A stretch of 31,565 nt of DNA from an uncultured Candidatus Saccharibacteria bacterium (GTDB lineage Bacteria; Patescibacteriota; Saccharimonadia; Saccharimonadales; Saccharimonadaceae): assembly GCA_948945085.1 (NCBI GenBank), contig CARBGY010000010.1, forward strand, positions 1 to 31,565, written 5' to 3'. The notes under the pieces were generated by a model. The model was not told the origin of the DNA, ran no database searches, and was given only the letters and a program-made list of their open reading frames with translations. A program made the position numbers and the translations under genes. This document shows positions 8,710 to 15,970 of the stretch, in pieces. Position 1 is the first letter of the stretch. Every line of letters starts with the position of its first letter.

Positions 8710-9168
8710 ATGGCGCACAGGAAAGGTGAGAAGGAAGAACAGGTAGATGGGGTTGATTTAAGTCCTTCGAAGTTAGTGAAGGCAGTAACGAAAAATCCGT
8801 TTGTAAAGGAGTTTGGCGAGTTTATTAATAGGGGGAACGTGATGGAACTAGTGATTGGTGTAGCGGTTGGTGGAGCTTTTACGACGATTGTAAAGTCTTT
8901 GGTAGATGATATTATTATGCCAATTGCGAGTTTGATTGCAGGTGGTGTGGATTTTACTAAGCTGGCGATTGATATTCCAAATATCTTTGGGGCGGACACG
9001 ACGGCGCATATTGCGTATGGGAACTTTTTACAGAATGTGGTGAACTTTTTAATTATTGCGTTTACGGTTTTTGTAATTGTGAAGTTTTTGAATAAGTTAA
9101 ATGCGGATGCAGAGGCAAAGGAAGAAGCAGAGAAACAAAAAGCTGAGGGCGCGACAAAAAGTGATTAG
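8710..9168 (+). CDS. mscL: Large-conductance mechanosensitive channel MscL
   Basis: MscL is a homopentameric membrane valve that opens on osmotic downshock. The core reads FGEFINRGNVMELVIGVAVG followed by AFTTIVKSLVDDIIMP, the conserved TM1 region and periplasmic loop start, and TM2 spans about residues 98-120. At 152 residues it is slightly longer than E. coli MscL (136) because of a charged N-terminal tail of about 25 residues. A GAAGGA ribosome site precedes the ATG. Its end overlaps the next gene by eight bases. Confidence 0.94.
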   Translation: MAHRKGEKEEQVDGVDLSPSKLVKAVTKNPFVKEFGEFINRGNVMELVIGVAVGGAFTTIVKSLVDDIIMPIASLIAGGVDFTKLAIDIPNIFGADTTAHIAYGNFLQNVVNFLIIAFTVFVIVKFLNKLNADAEAKEEAEKQKAEGATKSD

Positions 9169-10081
9169 GAAGATTTTAGCTGTGATGCTGATAATGGGGG
9201 TGGTTGGTTTGATAGTGGTGGGGGTGATGTTAAAAAGAGGTGAGGGGGTTGATGAAGCGGGGTTAAGGATTTTGGCGACAAGTTTTCCAGCTTATGATTT
9301 CGCGAGAGCAGTGGTAGGGGATGATGGAAAAGTGGAGATGTTGCTTGCTCCAGGGGCGGAAATACATGATTATGAACCGACACCGCAGGATATAATAAAG
9401 ATACAAGAGAGTGATGTTTTTATATATACTGGTGGAGAATCGGAAACTTGGGTTGATGAGATGCTGGAGGGGATAGATTCTGGGCGAATAAAAGTGATTA
9501 GAATGATGGATTTGGTGGAGCTTATGGTGGAGGATGAAGAGGGTGGGGAAGTTGAATATGATGAACATGTATGGACGAGCCTAAGGAATGCGATAGTGAT
9601 AGTAGGGGTGTTGAGAGATGAGTTGATAGAGCTGGATAAGAATAAAGCTGAGGATTACACCAATAATGCTAAGAGTTATATAGAAGAATTGCAAGAGATT
9701 GACGGGGAGATAAGGAATTTAGTGAAGAGAGGAAAAAGGAAAGAAATAGTATTTGGGGATAGATTTGCGTTGAGGTATTTTGTGGAGGAATACGGGTTAG
9801 ATTATGATGTGGCATTTCCAGGATGTTCGGAGCAGACGGAGGTAAGCGTAAAAACTTTAACATCTTTAGTGGATAAAGTAAGAGAATTGGGAGCACCAGT
9901 AGTGTTAAAAAATGAGATGTCAAATAATGGGATTGCGGAGACGATTGCTGGGGAAGCAGGGGTGGAGGTGTTAGAGTTTTATTCGGGACACAGCATGGCG
10001 CCGGAGGATTTTAGGGATGGTGTAACTTATGTGGAGATGATGAGGCGGAATGTTAGAGTTTTGGAAAGGGCACTGTACTAG
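9161..10081 (+). CDS. znuA: Metal ABC transporter substrate-binding protein (ZnuA/AdcA-like)
   Basis: This is the extracytoplasmic metal receptor for the ABC importer encoded next. Candidate metal ligands are H in PGAEIHDYEPTPQD, H in YDEHVWTSLRNA and H in YSGHSMAPEDF. The segment FGDRFALRYFVEEYGLDY followed by AFPGCSEQTE is typical of the AdcA-like subfamily, where the third His site is replaced. The start is set at GTG 9161 (306 residues), giving a basic start and a hydrophobic anchor (about residues 4-23) with no lipobox cysteine; the in-frame ATG at 9101 is inside mscL. Zinc or manganese is likely, but the metal is not decidable from sequence. Confidence 0.88.
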   Translation: MIRKILAVMLIMGVVGLIVVGVMLKRGEGVDEAGLRILATSFPAYDFARAVVGDDGKVEMLLAPGAEIHDYEPTPQDIIKIQESDVFIYTGGESETWVDEMLEGIDSGRIKVIRMMDLVELMVEDEEGGEVEYDEHVWTSLRNAIVIVGVLRDELIELDKNKAEDYTNNAKSYIEELQEIDGEIRNLVKRGKRKEIVFGDRFALRYFVEEYGLDYDVAFPGCSEQTEVSVKTLTSLVDKVRELGAPVVLKNEMSNNGIAETIAGEAGVEVLEFYSGHSMAPEDFRDGVTYVEMMRRNVRVLERALY

Positions 10082-10762
10082 ATGGTTTTGGTGGAGTTAG
10101 AGGACTTAACGCTAGGTTATAATGGACAAGCGGTAGTTACGGATGTGAATTTAAAAATTGAGGAGGGGGATTTTATTTGTGTGGTGGGACCGAATGGGGC
10201 TGGAAAGTCAACTTTAGTGAAGGGAATTTTGGGGCTTTTGGCGCCGATGAACGGTAAGGTGGTGTATAGAAATTTACAACGGAATTTTATAGGGTATATG
10301 CCACAAGAGACAAAAGTAGATGCAAATTTTCCGGCATCAGTAATGGAGGTTGTACTAGCGGGAACTTTGAATGGGTTAGGAACGAGGTTTTGGTATGGTG
10401 AGGCTGAAAGGGAAATTGCTATAAAAAGTATGATGTGGTTAGGGATCGGAGATTTAAAAGACGTTAGTTTTAGTGAGTTGTCGGGTGGGCAGCGGCAAAA
10501 GGTGCTTCTAGCGAGGAGCTTGGCGGCGACAAGAAAACTTTTGATTTTGGATGAACCGTCAAATAGTTTAGATATGAGTTCAAAAAATGAGTTATATCGA
10601 TGTCTCGAAAAACTGAATCGGGAAGAAGGTATTGCGGTGATGATGATAACGCACGATCTTGATCATGATAATTTGATTGGTCGAAAGATTTTGTCTTTGG
10701 GAAGTGATGAAATTTTTTATGGAACAACGGAAGAATTTGTGCGAAAGGTGCACCATGAATGA
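10082..10762 (+). CDS. znuC: Metal ABC transporter ATP-binding protein (ZnuC-like)
   Basis: The cytoplasmic ATPase of the metal importer. It has Walker A GPNGAGKST, the ABC signature LSGGQRQKVLLARSLA, Walker B LLILDEP and the switch histidine in MITHDLDHD. The 226 residues are slightly short for the family but complete. The ATG immediately follows the znuA stop, and the C-terminus overlaps znuB by eight bases, so all three subunits come from one message. Confidence 0.93.
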   Translation: MVLVELEDLTLGYNGQAVVTDVNLKIEEGDFICVVGPNGAGKSTLVKGILGLLAPMNGKVVYRNLQRNFIGYMPQETKVDANFPASVMEVVLAGTLNGLGTRFWYGEAEREIAIKSMMWLGIGDLKDVSFSELSGGQRQKVLLARSLAATRKLLILDEPSNSLDMSSKNELYRCLEKLNREEGIAVMMITHDLDHDNLIGRKILSLGSDEIFYGTTEEFVRKVHHE

Positions 10763-11576
10763 GATTTTAGGGATGTTTTCGTATGATTTTATGGTGCGAG
10801 CGATGATTGCAGGAGTTTTGCTGGCGATTTGTGCGGCACTAGTGGGTGCGCCGTTGGTGTTAAGGCGGAATTCAATGATTGGGGATGGTTTGTCGCATGT
10901 AGGGTTTGGTGCGTTTGCGATTGCGACAGTGTTAGGGTTAGCGCCTGTAGAATTTGCACTGCCAATAGTTTTGCTTGCGTCGTTTGTGATTTTGAGGTTA
11001 GGGCGAAATAGTAAAATTAATGGTGATGCGGCAATTGCACTTATGTCGGTGTCGTGTTTGGCGATTGGGGTGTTTGTAATGTCGGTTGTAAAAGGAGTGG
11101 GGACTGATATAGATAGCTATTTGTTTGGAAGTATTTTGGCGGTGAGTTGGGAGCAAGTAGTAATGAGCGGAGCATTAGTGGCAGTGGTGGTGATATTATA
11201 TGTTTTAACTTATCATAAGATTTTTGCAATAACTTTTGATGAACAATTTGCAAAGTCGATCGGCGTTAAAACGGATCTTTATAATATGATATTTGCGGGA
11301 CTTTGTTCGGTGGTGGTTGTGTTAGGTATGAGGTTGGTTGGAGCATTGTTAATTTCGGGTTTGATTGTGTTCCCGACCTTAACAGCAATGCAAATTGTAA
11401 AAAAGTTTAGAAGCGTGGTTCTGTTAAGTGTGGTATTATCGGTAGTGGCATTTGTAGTAGGGATGGTTTTGTCGTATTTATATGCAACGCCTACTGGAGC
11501 AACGGTTATTATAGTGAACTTAGGAGTTTTTGGGGTTTGTAAATTGTTGGGTGGTGTCGTCCATAATCCATATTAG
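10755..11576 (+). CDS. znuB: Metal ABC transporter permease (ZnuB-like)
   Basis: An ABC-3 family permease with about eight hydrophobic helices, completing the importer with znuA and znuC. Conserved features include RRNSMIGDGLSHVGFGAFA near residue 37 and FDEQFAKSIGV in the middle. The start at ATG 10755 gives 273 residues (MNEILGMFSYDF); an ATG at 10677 lies deep inside znuC and would add a non-membrane extension. This is the last gene of the argS-znuB run. Confidence 0.92.
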   Translation: MNEILGMFSYDFMVRAMIAGVLLAICAALVGAPLVLRRNSMIGDGLSHVGFGAFAIATVLGLAPVEFALPIVLLASFVILRLGRNSKINGDAAIALMSVSCLAIGVFVMSVVKGVGTDIDSYLFGSILAVSWEQVVMSGALVAVVVILYVLTYHKIFAITFDEQFAKSIGVKTDLYNMIFAGLCSVVVVLGMRLVGALLISGLIVFPTLTAMQIVKKFRSVVLLSVVLSVVAFVVGMVLSYLYATPTGATVIIVNLGVFGVCKLLGGVVHNPY

Positions 11577-11659
11577 TAATTACCTATCAATAGCAAAAGA
11601 GAGGCCAGAAGATGACCTCTCAGAGCAAGAACAGAGACGAAGCAAAGACTTTACATTAG

Positions 11660-11714
11660 CGCTATCTAACCCACATATCATACATAATATATATTATTAG
11701 TATGCTAGACAGCG
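11660..11714. other. Possible structured intergenic element
   Basis: The 194-base gap after znuB contains nested inverted repeats. CGCTATCTA (11660-11668) pairs with TAGACAGCG (11706-11714) with one A-C mismatch, enclosing CATAC (11679-11683) with GTATG (11700-11704) and an AT-rich extension across a two-base bulge. A second repeat, GAGAGG/CCTCTC around 11600-11622, has an 11-base loop and no T tract. No coding potential is visible in the gap. AT richness makes chance pairing possible. Confidence 0.35.
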
Positions 11715-11755
11715 GATGGGGAAACTCTTAAGTTTATAATGGATGAACTTCACTA

Positions 11756-11764
11756 TGTTATAAT
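11756..11764 (+). promoter_or_regulatory. Extended -10 promoter, leaderless type
   Basis: TGT-TATAAT ends six bases before the ATG at 11771. A second TATAAT lies upstream at 11735-11740 and could give a slightly longer transcript. Confidence 0.7.
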
Positions 11765-11770
11765 GGAAAT

Positions 11771-12394
11771 ATGGATAATCTGGAATATTTGAGACAGATT
11801 TCGCAGTCGAACAGACCTGTGGCAAAGGAAGGCAATGGTGGGATGTCGATGGGTTTGATTATAAAGATTGCAGTTTGCGGGGTGGTACTATTTTTCTTGT
11901 TGATGGCGGTGGGGCTACTGGCTGGCAATTTGGGAGGGAAAACTTCAACTTTGACAAAACAATTATATACGCGAACAGTGTCGGTGAATACGGCTTTTTC
12001 TCCATATACACAGACAGTAAAGTCGTCGCGGTTGAGAGCGATTGGAACATCAGTAGCGGCAGTATTAACGAATTCGTCGAATCAATTATCGACGTACATT
12101 ACAAGTCATGATTCGAAGAAGGATGCATTGGTTTTGGGGGGGAAGGAGGCGGAGGAAGAGGCTAAATTGGCGGAAAATTTGAATTTGTCGTTAGGTAATG
12201 CGAAGTTAAATGGGTTGTTAGATCGAACGTATGAGAATCAGTTGACTTTGCAGGTGTCGTTGTTGCTTTCGCTAACTTCGCAAATTTTGGCGAGAACGAA
12301 GGATGAACAGTTGCTTGAGATAGTGTCGTCTTTACATGCAAGTTTAAATACGATACACGAGAACTTGGAGAGTTATAGGGATTTGAGTACTTAG
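11771..12394 (+). CDS. Unknown single-pass membrane protein
   Basis: I do not recognise this 207-residue protein. It has a soluble N-terminal tail of about 28 residues, one transmembrane helix (about residues 29-51), then a mostly helical, Leu/Ser/Thr-rich domain that ends in amphipathic segments (LTLQVSLLLSLTSQILARTKD). There are no cysteines after the membrane helix. A leaderless promoter drives it, and dnaG follows from its own promoter 24 bases after the stop, so it seems to be a single-gene unit. Probably lineage-specific. Confidence 0.75.
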   Translation: MDNLEYLRQISQSNRPVAKEGNGGMSMGLIIKIAVCGVVLFFLLMAVGLLAGNLGGKTSTLTKQLYTRTVSVNTAFSPYTQTVKSSRLRAIGTSVAAVLTNSSNQLSTYITSHDSKKDALVLGGKEAEEEAKLAENLNLSLGNAKLNGLLDRTYENQLTLQVSLLLSLTSQILARTKDEQLLEIVSSLHASLNTIHENLESYRDLST

Positions 12395-12403
12395 GGGTGA
12401 ATG

Positions 12404-12412
12404 TGTTATACT
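12404..12412 (+). promoter_or_regulatory. Extended -10 promoter of dnaG
   Basis: TGT-TATACT ends six bases before the ATG at 12419. Its position excludes the in-frame ATG at 12401 as the start. Confidence 0.7.
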
Positions 12413-12418
12413 GGGGGT

Positions 12419-14047
12419 ATGGATGACGCGAAGGAGGAGATTCGGGCGCGGTTGCCAATAGAGGATGTGGTTGGGCAGTATATTGAGCTGAAGCGAACGG
12501 GGCGAAGTTTGAAGGGGCGTTCACCGTGGGGGGTGGATAAGACGCCGAGTTTTATGGTGTCGCCAGAAAAGGGAATTTGGCATGATTTTTCGGCGAATAA
12601 AGGGGGTGATATCTTTGCTTTTATTATGGAAGTGGAGGGGATTTCTTTTCGTGAGGCTTTGGAAAAGTTGGCAGTGCAGGCTGGGGTGGAACTGCAGAAA
12701 TATGGTGGTGGAGATAAAAAAGTTGCAGAGCGAAAACGTCGCATGAAAGAAATTCTGGAACTTACTTGTCGGTATTATCAGTTTTGTTTAACAAAAAATG
12801 AGCGGGCATATAAATATGTTGTTGAGAAGCGGAGGATGTTAAAGGGGACGGTAGGTGAGTTTCGGATTGGATATTCGCCGAATCAAGGCCGAGCGTTGGT
12901 AGATTTTTTGAAGAAAAAAGGCTATAAAAATCAAGAGATGGAAGAAGCGGGGGTTTTGAATAGGTTTGGGGGAGATCTGTTCCGGGGGAGGATGATGGTA
13001 CCGTTTATCGATACGGGAGGAGTGATTGGGTTTACGGCGAGGTTGTTAGAAGCGGGAGAGCCGAAATATTTGAATACTCCGGAGACGATGCTGTTTAATA
13101 AGGGGCGGTTTGTGTTTGGACTGGTGCAAGCAAAAGAGGCGATCCGGCAGAATGGGTTTGTGGTGATTGTGGAGGGGAATATGGACGTGATTTCTTCACA
13201 CCAAGCGGGAGTGAAAGAGGCGGTGGCGACGAGTGGTACGGCGATGACAGAAAATCATTTGAAGATTTTGTCGCGAATGACGGAGGATGTGAGGCTAGCG
13301 TATGATGGGGATGCGGCAGGTGTAAAAGCGACAGAGCGGGCGATTATGATGGCGGGGGATTTAGGAGTAAATTTGAGTGTGATTTCGGATTATCATGGAG
13401 CAAAGGATCCGGATGAGTTGATCCAAAAGGACCCGGGATTGTGGCATGAGGCGGTAAAACAGTGCCGTCCAGCGGTGGATTATTTATTGGATAAGTATGA
13501 AGAGAATTTGGACTTGAGTTCAGGGGTAGGGAAGCGGGAATATTCGGATGTGGCGATGAAGTTGTTAAGATATGTAAGCGATGCGGTAGAACGGAAGCAT
13601 TATGAAAAAATAGTGGCGAGGAGGTTGGATTGTGATGTGGAGGATTTGCACGCAAAAAAGATTCCTGAGACAGAAACGAAGAGGTTGAAGAAATTGGAGT
13701 TAGAGAAGAGTAGTGATGTTTTGCAGGGGGTGAAGGATAATTTACAGGCGATTGTAATGTATGGTGGGGTAACTGGGGTGAAGGGGGTGGAGTTGCCGGA
13801 AGATGAGACGAAGAAGGCGGAGCTGGAGATGGTTTTTGAGACGCGGTATCAGGAGTGGGATAAAGAGATGTTGGAGCGTGAGGCGCTGGCTTTACTTTCG
13901 AGGTATAAGGTGGAGATGAACCGGCAAGAGGTGGAACAGCTAACGATGCGGTTGGCGGAGTTAGAGGATCAGGATGGAGAGGCGGCTGAACAGGAATCGG
14001 CGGAGATTTTGCGGCGGATTATGGTGCTGAAAAAGCAAGGAAATTAG
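12419..14047 (+). CDS. dnaG: DNA primase DnaG without zinc-binding ligands
   Basis: DnaG makes RNA primers for replication. The order is N-terminal zinc-ribbon-like domain (1-95), RNA polymerase/Toprim domain, and a helical C-terminal helicase-binding region. The Toprim residues are present: E in VIVEGNMDV and the DxD in LAYDGDAAG. The N-terminal fold is recognisable (KTPSFMVSPEKG, then NKGGDIFAF), but the four Cys/His ligands of the CHC2 zinc site are replaced by S35, G38, D56 and A59. At 542 residues it is near the shorter end of the family. The start is fixed by the promoter at 12407-12412. The gene is followed by rpoD, the classical macromolecular-synthesis pairing. Confidence 0.94.
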   Translation: MDDAKEEIRARLPIEDVVGQYIELKRTGRSLKGRSPWGVDKTPSFMVSPEKGIWHDFSANKGGDIFAFIMEVEGISFREALEKLAVQAGVELQKYGGGDKKVAERKRRMKEILELTCRYYQFCLTKNERAYKYVVEKRRMLKGTVGEFRIGYSPNQGRALVDFLKKKGYKNQEMEEAGVLNRFGGDLFRGRMMVPFIDTGGVIGFTARLLEAGEPKYLNTPETMLFNKGRFVFGLVQAKEAIRQNGFVVIVEGNMDVISSHQAGVKEAVATSGTAMTENHLKILSRMTEDVRLAYDGDAAGVKATERAIMMAGDLGVNLSVISDYHGAKDPDELIQKDPGLWHEAVKQCRPAVDYLLDKYEENLDLSSGVGKREYSDVAMKLLRYVSDAVERKHYEKIVARRLDCDVEDLHAKKIPETETKRLKKLELEKSSDVLQGVKDNLQAIVMYGGVTGVKGVELPEDETKKAELEMVFETRYQEWDKEMLEREALALLSRYKVEMNRQEVEQLTMRLAELEDQDGEAAEQESAEILRRIMVLKKQGN

Positions 14048-14050
14048 GGT

Positions 14051-14078
14051 TTGAGTTTTGGTGAAAATTTAGTATAAT
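14051..14078 (+). promoter_or_regulatory. Promoter of rpoD
   Basis: TTGAGT (14051-14056), a 16-bp spacer and TATAAT (14073-14078). The ATG at 14087 follows after eight bases, so the message is leaderless or has a leader of one or two bases. rpoD can therefore be transcribed separately from dnaG. Confidence 0.6.
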
Positions 14079-14086
14079 GTGATGTA

Positions 14087-15058
14087 ATGGATAATGATGA
14101 AGATATCTTAAAGAACAAAAATGTAATGCTGGATCTGGATGAGCCGGTGGCGGATGATTTGGAAGAGGAAGACGAACTCTTGGATGAGGATCTAGCGATT
14201 ACGGCGGATAATGTTGATGCTTTTGCGGATGACTCGGTGAGGATGTATCTCCGAGAGATTGGTAAGATTCCGCTTTTGACGCCGGAGGAAGAGCTGGAGC
14301 TTGCGAATCGGGCACTAGAAGGGGATAAAAAGGCGAAGGATAAGCTTGCTGAAGCAAATATGCGGCTCGTGGTGAGTATCGCGAAGCGGTATGGGGGAAG
14401 GGGATTGGATTTTTTGGATTTGATTCAGGAGGGAAATACAGGATTATTGAGGGCGGTAGAGAAATTTGATCCGAATAAGGGGTTTAAGTTTTCGACATAT
14501 GCGACATGGTGGATTAGGCAGGCGATTACGAGGGCAATTGCGGACCAAGCGAGGACGATTCGGATTCCGGTGCACATGGTGGAGACAATTAATAAGGTCT
14601 TAAGAACGACGCGAAGGTTGACGCAAGAATTGAATCGTGAGCCGACAAATGAGGAAATTGCGGAAGCGATGGGAATGGAAGTGGATAAGATTGAGTATGT
14701 AATGCGGATTAAACAGGATATTGCAAGTCTTGATGCGAGTGTGGGGCGTGACGGTGATGATGAGGAGTCGGTGCTAGGGGATTTTGTCGAGGATAGTGAA
14801 CGTGATTCGCCGGAGGATGCGACGGCAAACCAGATTTTGAAGGAGCAGATTGCGGAGATTTTGACGACGCTTTCGGAAAGAGAACAGAAGATTATTCGAC
14901 TTAGGTTTGGGATTGGTGGGGGAAGGTCGCATACGCTTGAGGAAGTTGGAAATGAGTTTTCGGTGACGAGGGAGAGGATTCGCCAGATTGAGGCGAAGGC
15001 TTTGTCGAAACTTCGGAAACATAAGCAGACGAAAAAGTTGCATGGATATTTGAAGTAG
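14087..15058 (+). CDS. rpoD: Primary RNA polymerase sigma factor RpoD (sigma-70)
   Basis: The housekeeping sigma factor. A short acidic N-terminal tail (about 45 residues) replaces region 1.1. Region 1.2 starts at DSVRMYLREIGKIPLLT, region 2 carries the -10-recognition helix FSTYATWWIRQAITRAI, region 3 follows, and region 4 has the -35-binding helix-turn-helix HTLEEVGNEFSVTRERIRQI. The 323 residues put it among short primary sigmas. Region 2.4/3.0 is expected to recognise the TATAAT and extended TGN motifs seen before many genes here. Confidence 0.96.
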   Translation: MDNDEDILKNKNVMLDLDEPVADDLEEEDELLDEDLAITADNVDAFADDSVRMYLREIGKIPLLTPEEELELANRALEGDKKAKDKLAEANMRLVVSIAKRYGGRGLDFLDLIQEGNTGLLRAVEKFDPNKGFKFSTYATWWIRQAITRAIADQARTIRIPVHMVETINKVLRTTRRLTQELNREPTNEEIAEAMGMEVDKIEYVMRIKQDIASLDASVGRDGDDEESVLGDFVEDSERDSPEDATANQILKEQIAEILTTLSEREQKIIRLRFGIGGGRSHTLEEVGNEFSVTRERIRQIEAKALSKLRKHKQTKKLHGYLK

Positions 15059-15067
15059 GAGCGGTTA

Positions 15068-15970
15068 ATGCGAGAAGTACTAAAGAAGTTGCTGAGAGTG
15101 GGGCTGGTGGTGGCAGTGTTGTTAGCGCCAGTGGTGATTTCTGGTACGGTGATGGAGGGGGAGGTGTGGGCACTTGGTAAGAGTCGGTGTCAGAGTTATG
15201 CGCAAAAAGGTGCTGAAGAAGGAAAGAAGCATGGCACCGAGGATGGGAAAGCTGGGAATGGCGAAGGATGGCGATCTACAATGTCCTTTGATAATTTTGG
15301 CGAGAATGTCCGTCAGGATATAGAGGAATGTTATATGTATTGTGGTGAATGGTCTGACACATGCGATGGATATGAACAGGCATACGATAAAGCGTATGAT
15401 AAAGCGTACGTGGAGACGTGGGAGAGTGAAGAGGGGGATGGTGACCTAGAGGATGATGAGCCGGGAAATAGTAGTGGTGGGACATCTGGGGGGAATTCTT
15501 CGGGAGGAAATTCTTCAGGCGGTAATTCTTCGGGAGGAAATTCTTCAGGCGGTAATTCTTCGGGTGGGGGGTCGTCGGGTGGCTCTGGGGGTGGGGCGTA
15601 TGAGCCTGGGATAGGATCGGGTATGGATGGTAATACGTCAACGAATATTCTGCCGGATGGTTGGAAAATTGATGATATTTTGCGGTTTATTATGAATGTT
15701 TTGATGTATGGTTTGGGGGCGGCGGCGACGATTGGTGTAGTGGTTGCGGGTATTCAGTATCTAACGGCGCGCGATAATGAACAGCAAGTAGTAGCAGCGA
15801 AGCGAAGGTTATTTAATGTTGTACTTGGGTTGGCGGCATGGGCGATGCTTTATACGCTCTTACGCTGGTTGATTCCAGGATTTAATGATGATTTGTTGAA
15901 TGGGGGAAAAGATGAGTCAGGAATGGTTGAGGAGAGTGAGATTGCTAAAGAAACTGGTTTTAGTTTATAA
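15068..15970 (+). CDS. Secreted protein with Gly/Ser linker and VirB2/TrbC-like membrane domain
   Basis: The 300-residue protein starts with a signal peptide-like segment (about 1-36). A cysteine-containing charged region follows (about 37-125), then a Gly/Ser/Asn linker with five GNSSG units, then two membrane helices. The C-terminal part (about 195-275) contains ATIGVVVAGIQYLTARDN and AAKRRLFNVVLGLAAWAM, the pattern of VirB2/TrbC-like small pilin-type proteins. No other conjugation genes are visible nearby. AGGAG (15057-15061) lies six bases before the ATG. It follows rpoD by nine bases. The function is unknown; a cell-surface or secretion-channel role is inferred. Confidence 0.65.
   Translation: MREVLKKLLRVGLVVAVLLAPVVISGTVMEGEVWALGKSRCQSYAQKGAEEGKKHGTEDGKAGNGEGWRSTMSFDNFGENVRQDIEECYMYCGEWSDTCDGYEQAYDKAYDKAYVETWESEEGDGDLEDDEPGNSSGGTSGGNSSGGNSSGGNSSGGNSSGGNSSGGGSSGGSGGGAYEPGIGSGMDGNTSTNILPDGWKIDDILRFIMNVLMYGLGAAATIGVVVAGIQYLTARDNEQQVVAAKRRLFNVVLGLAAWAMLYTLLRWLIPGFNDDLLNGGKDESGMVEESEIAKETGFSL
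15491..15565 (+). repeat. Tandem 15/30-bp repeat coding for GNSSG
   Basis: The 30-base block at 15501-15530 is repeated identically at 15531-15560, with partial units on both sides. Each 15 bases code for GNSSG, giving the Gly/Ser linker of the surrounding gene. Perfect repeats in frame could expand or contract by multiples of five residues. Confidence 0.9.

Noticed and set aside
11598..11622. GAGAGG/CCTCTC hairpin as the znuB terminator
   Set aside because: The stem is only six pairs with an 11-base loop and no T tract on either strand.
15491..15565. Repeat array that could be taken for CRISPR
   Set aside because: Units are contiguous without spacers and stay in frame as GNSSG codons.
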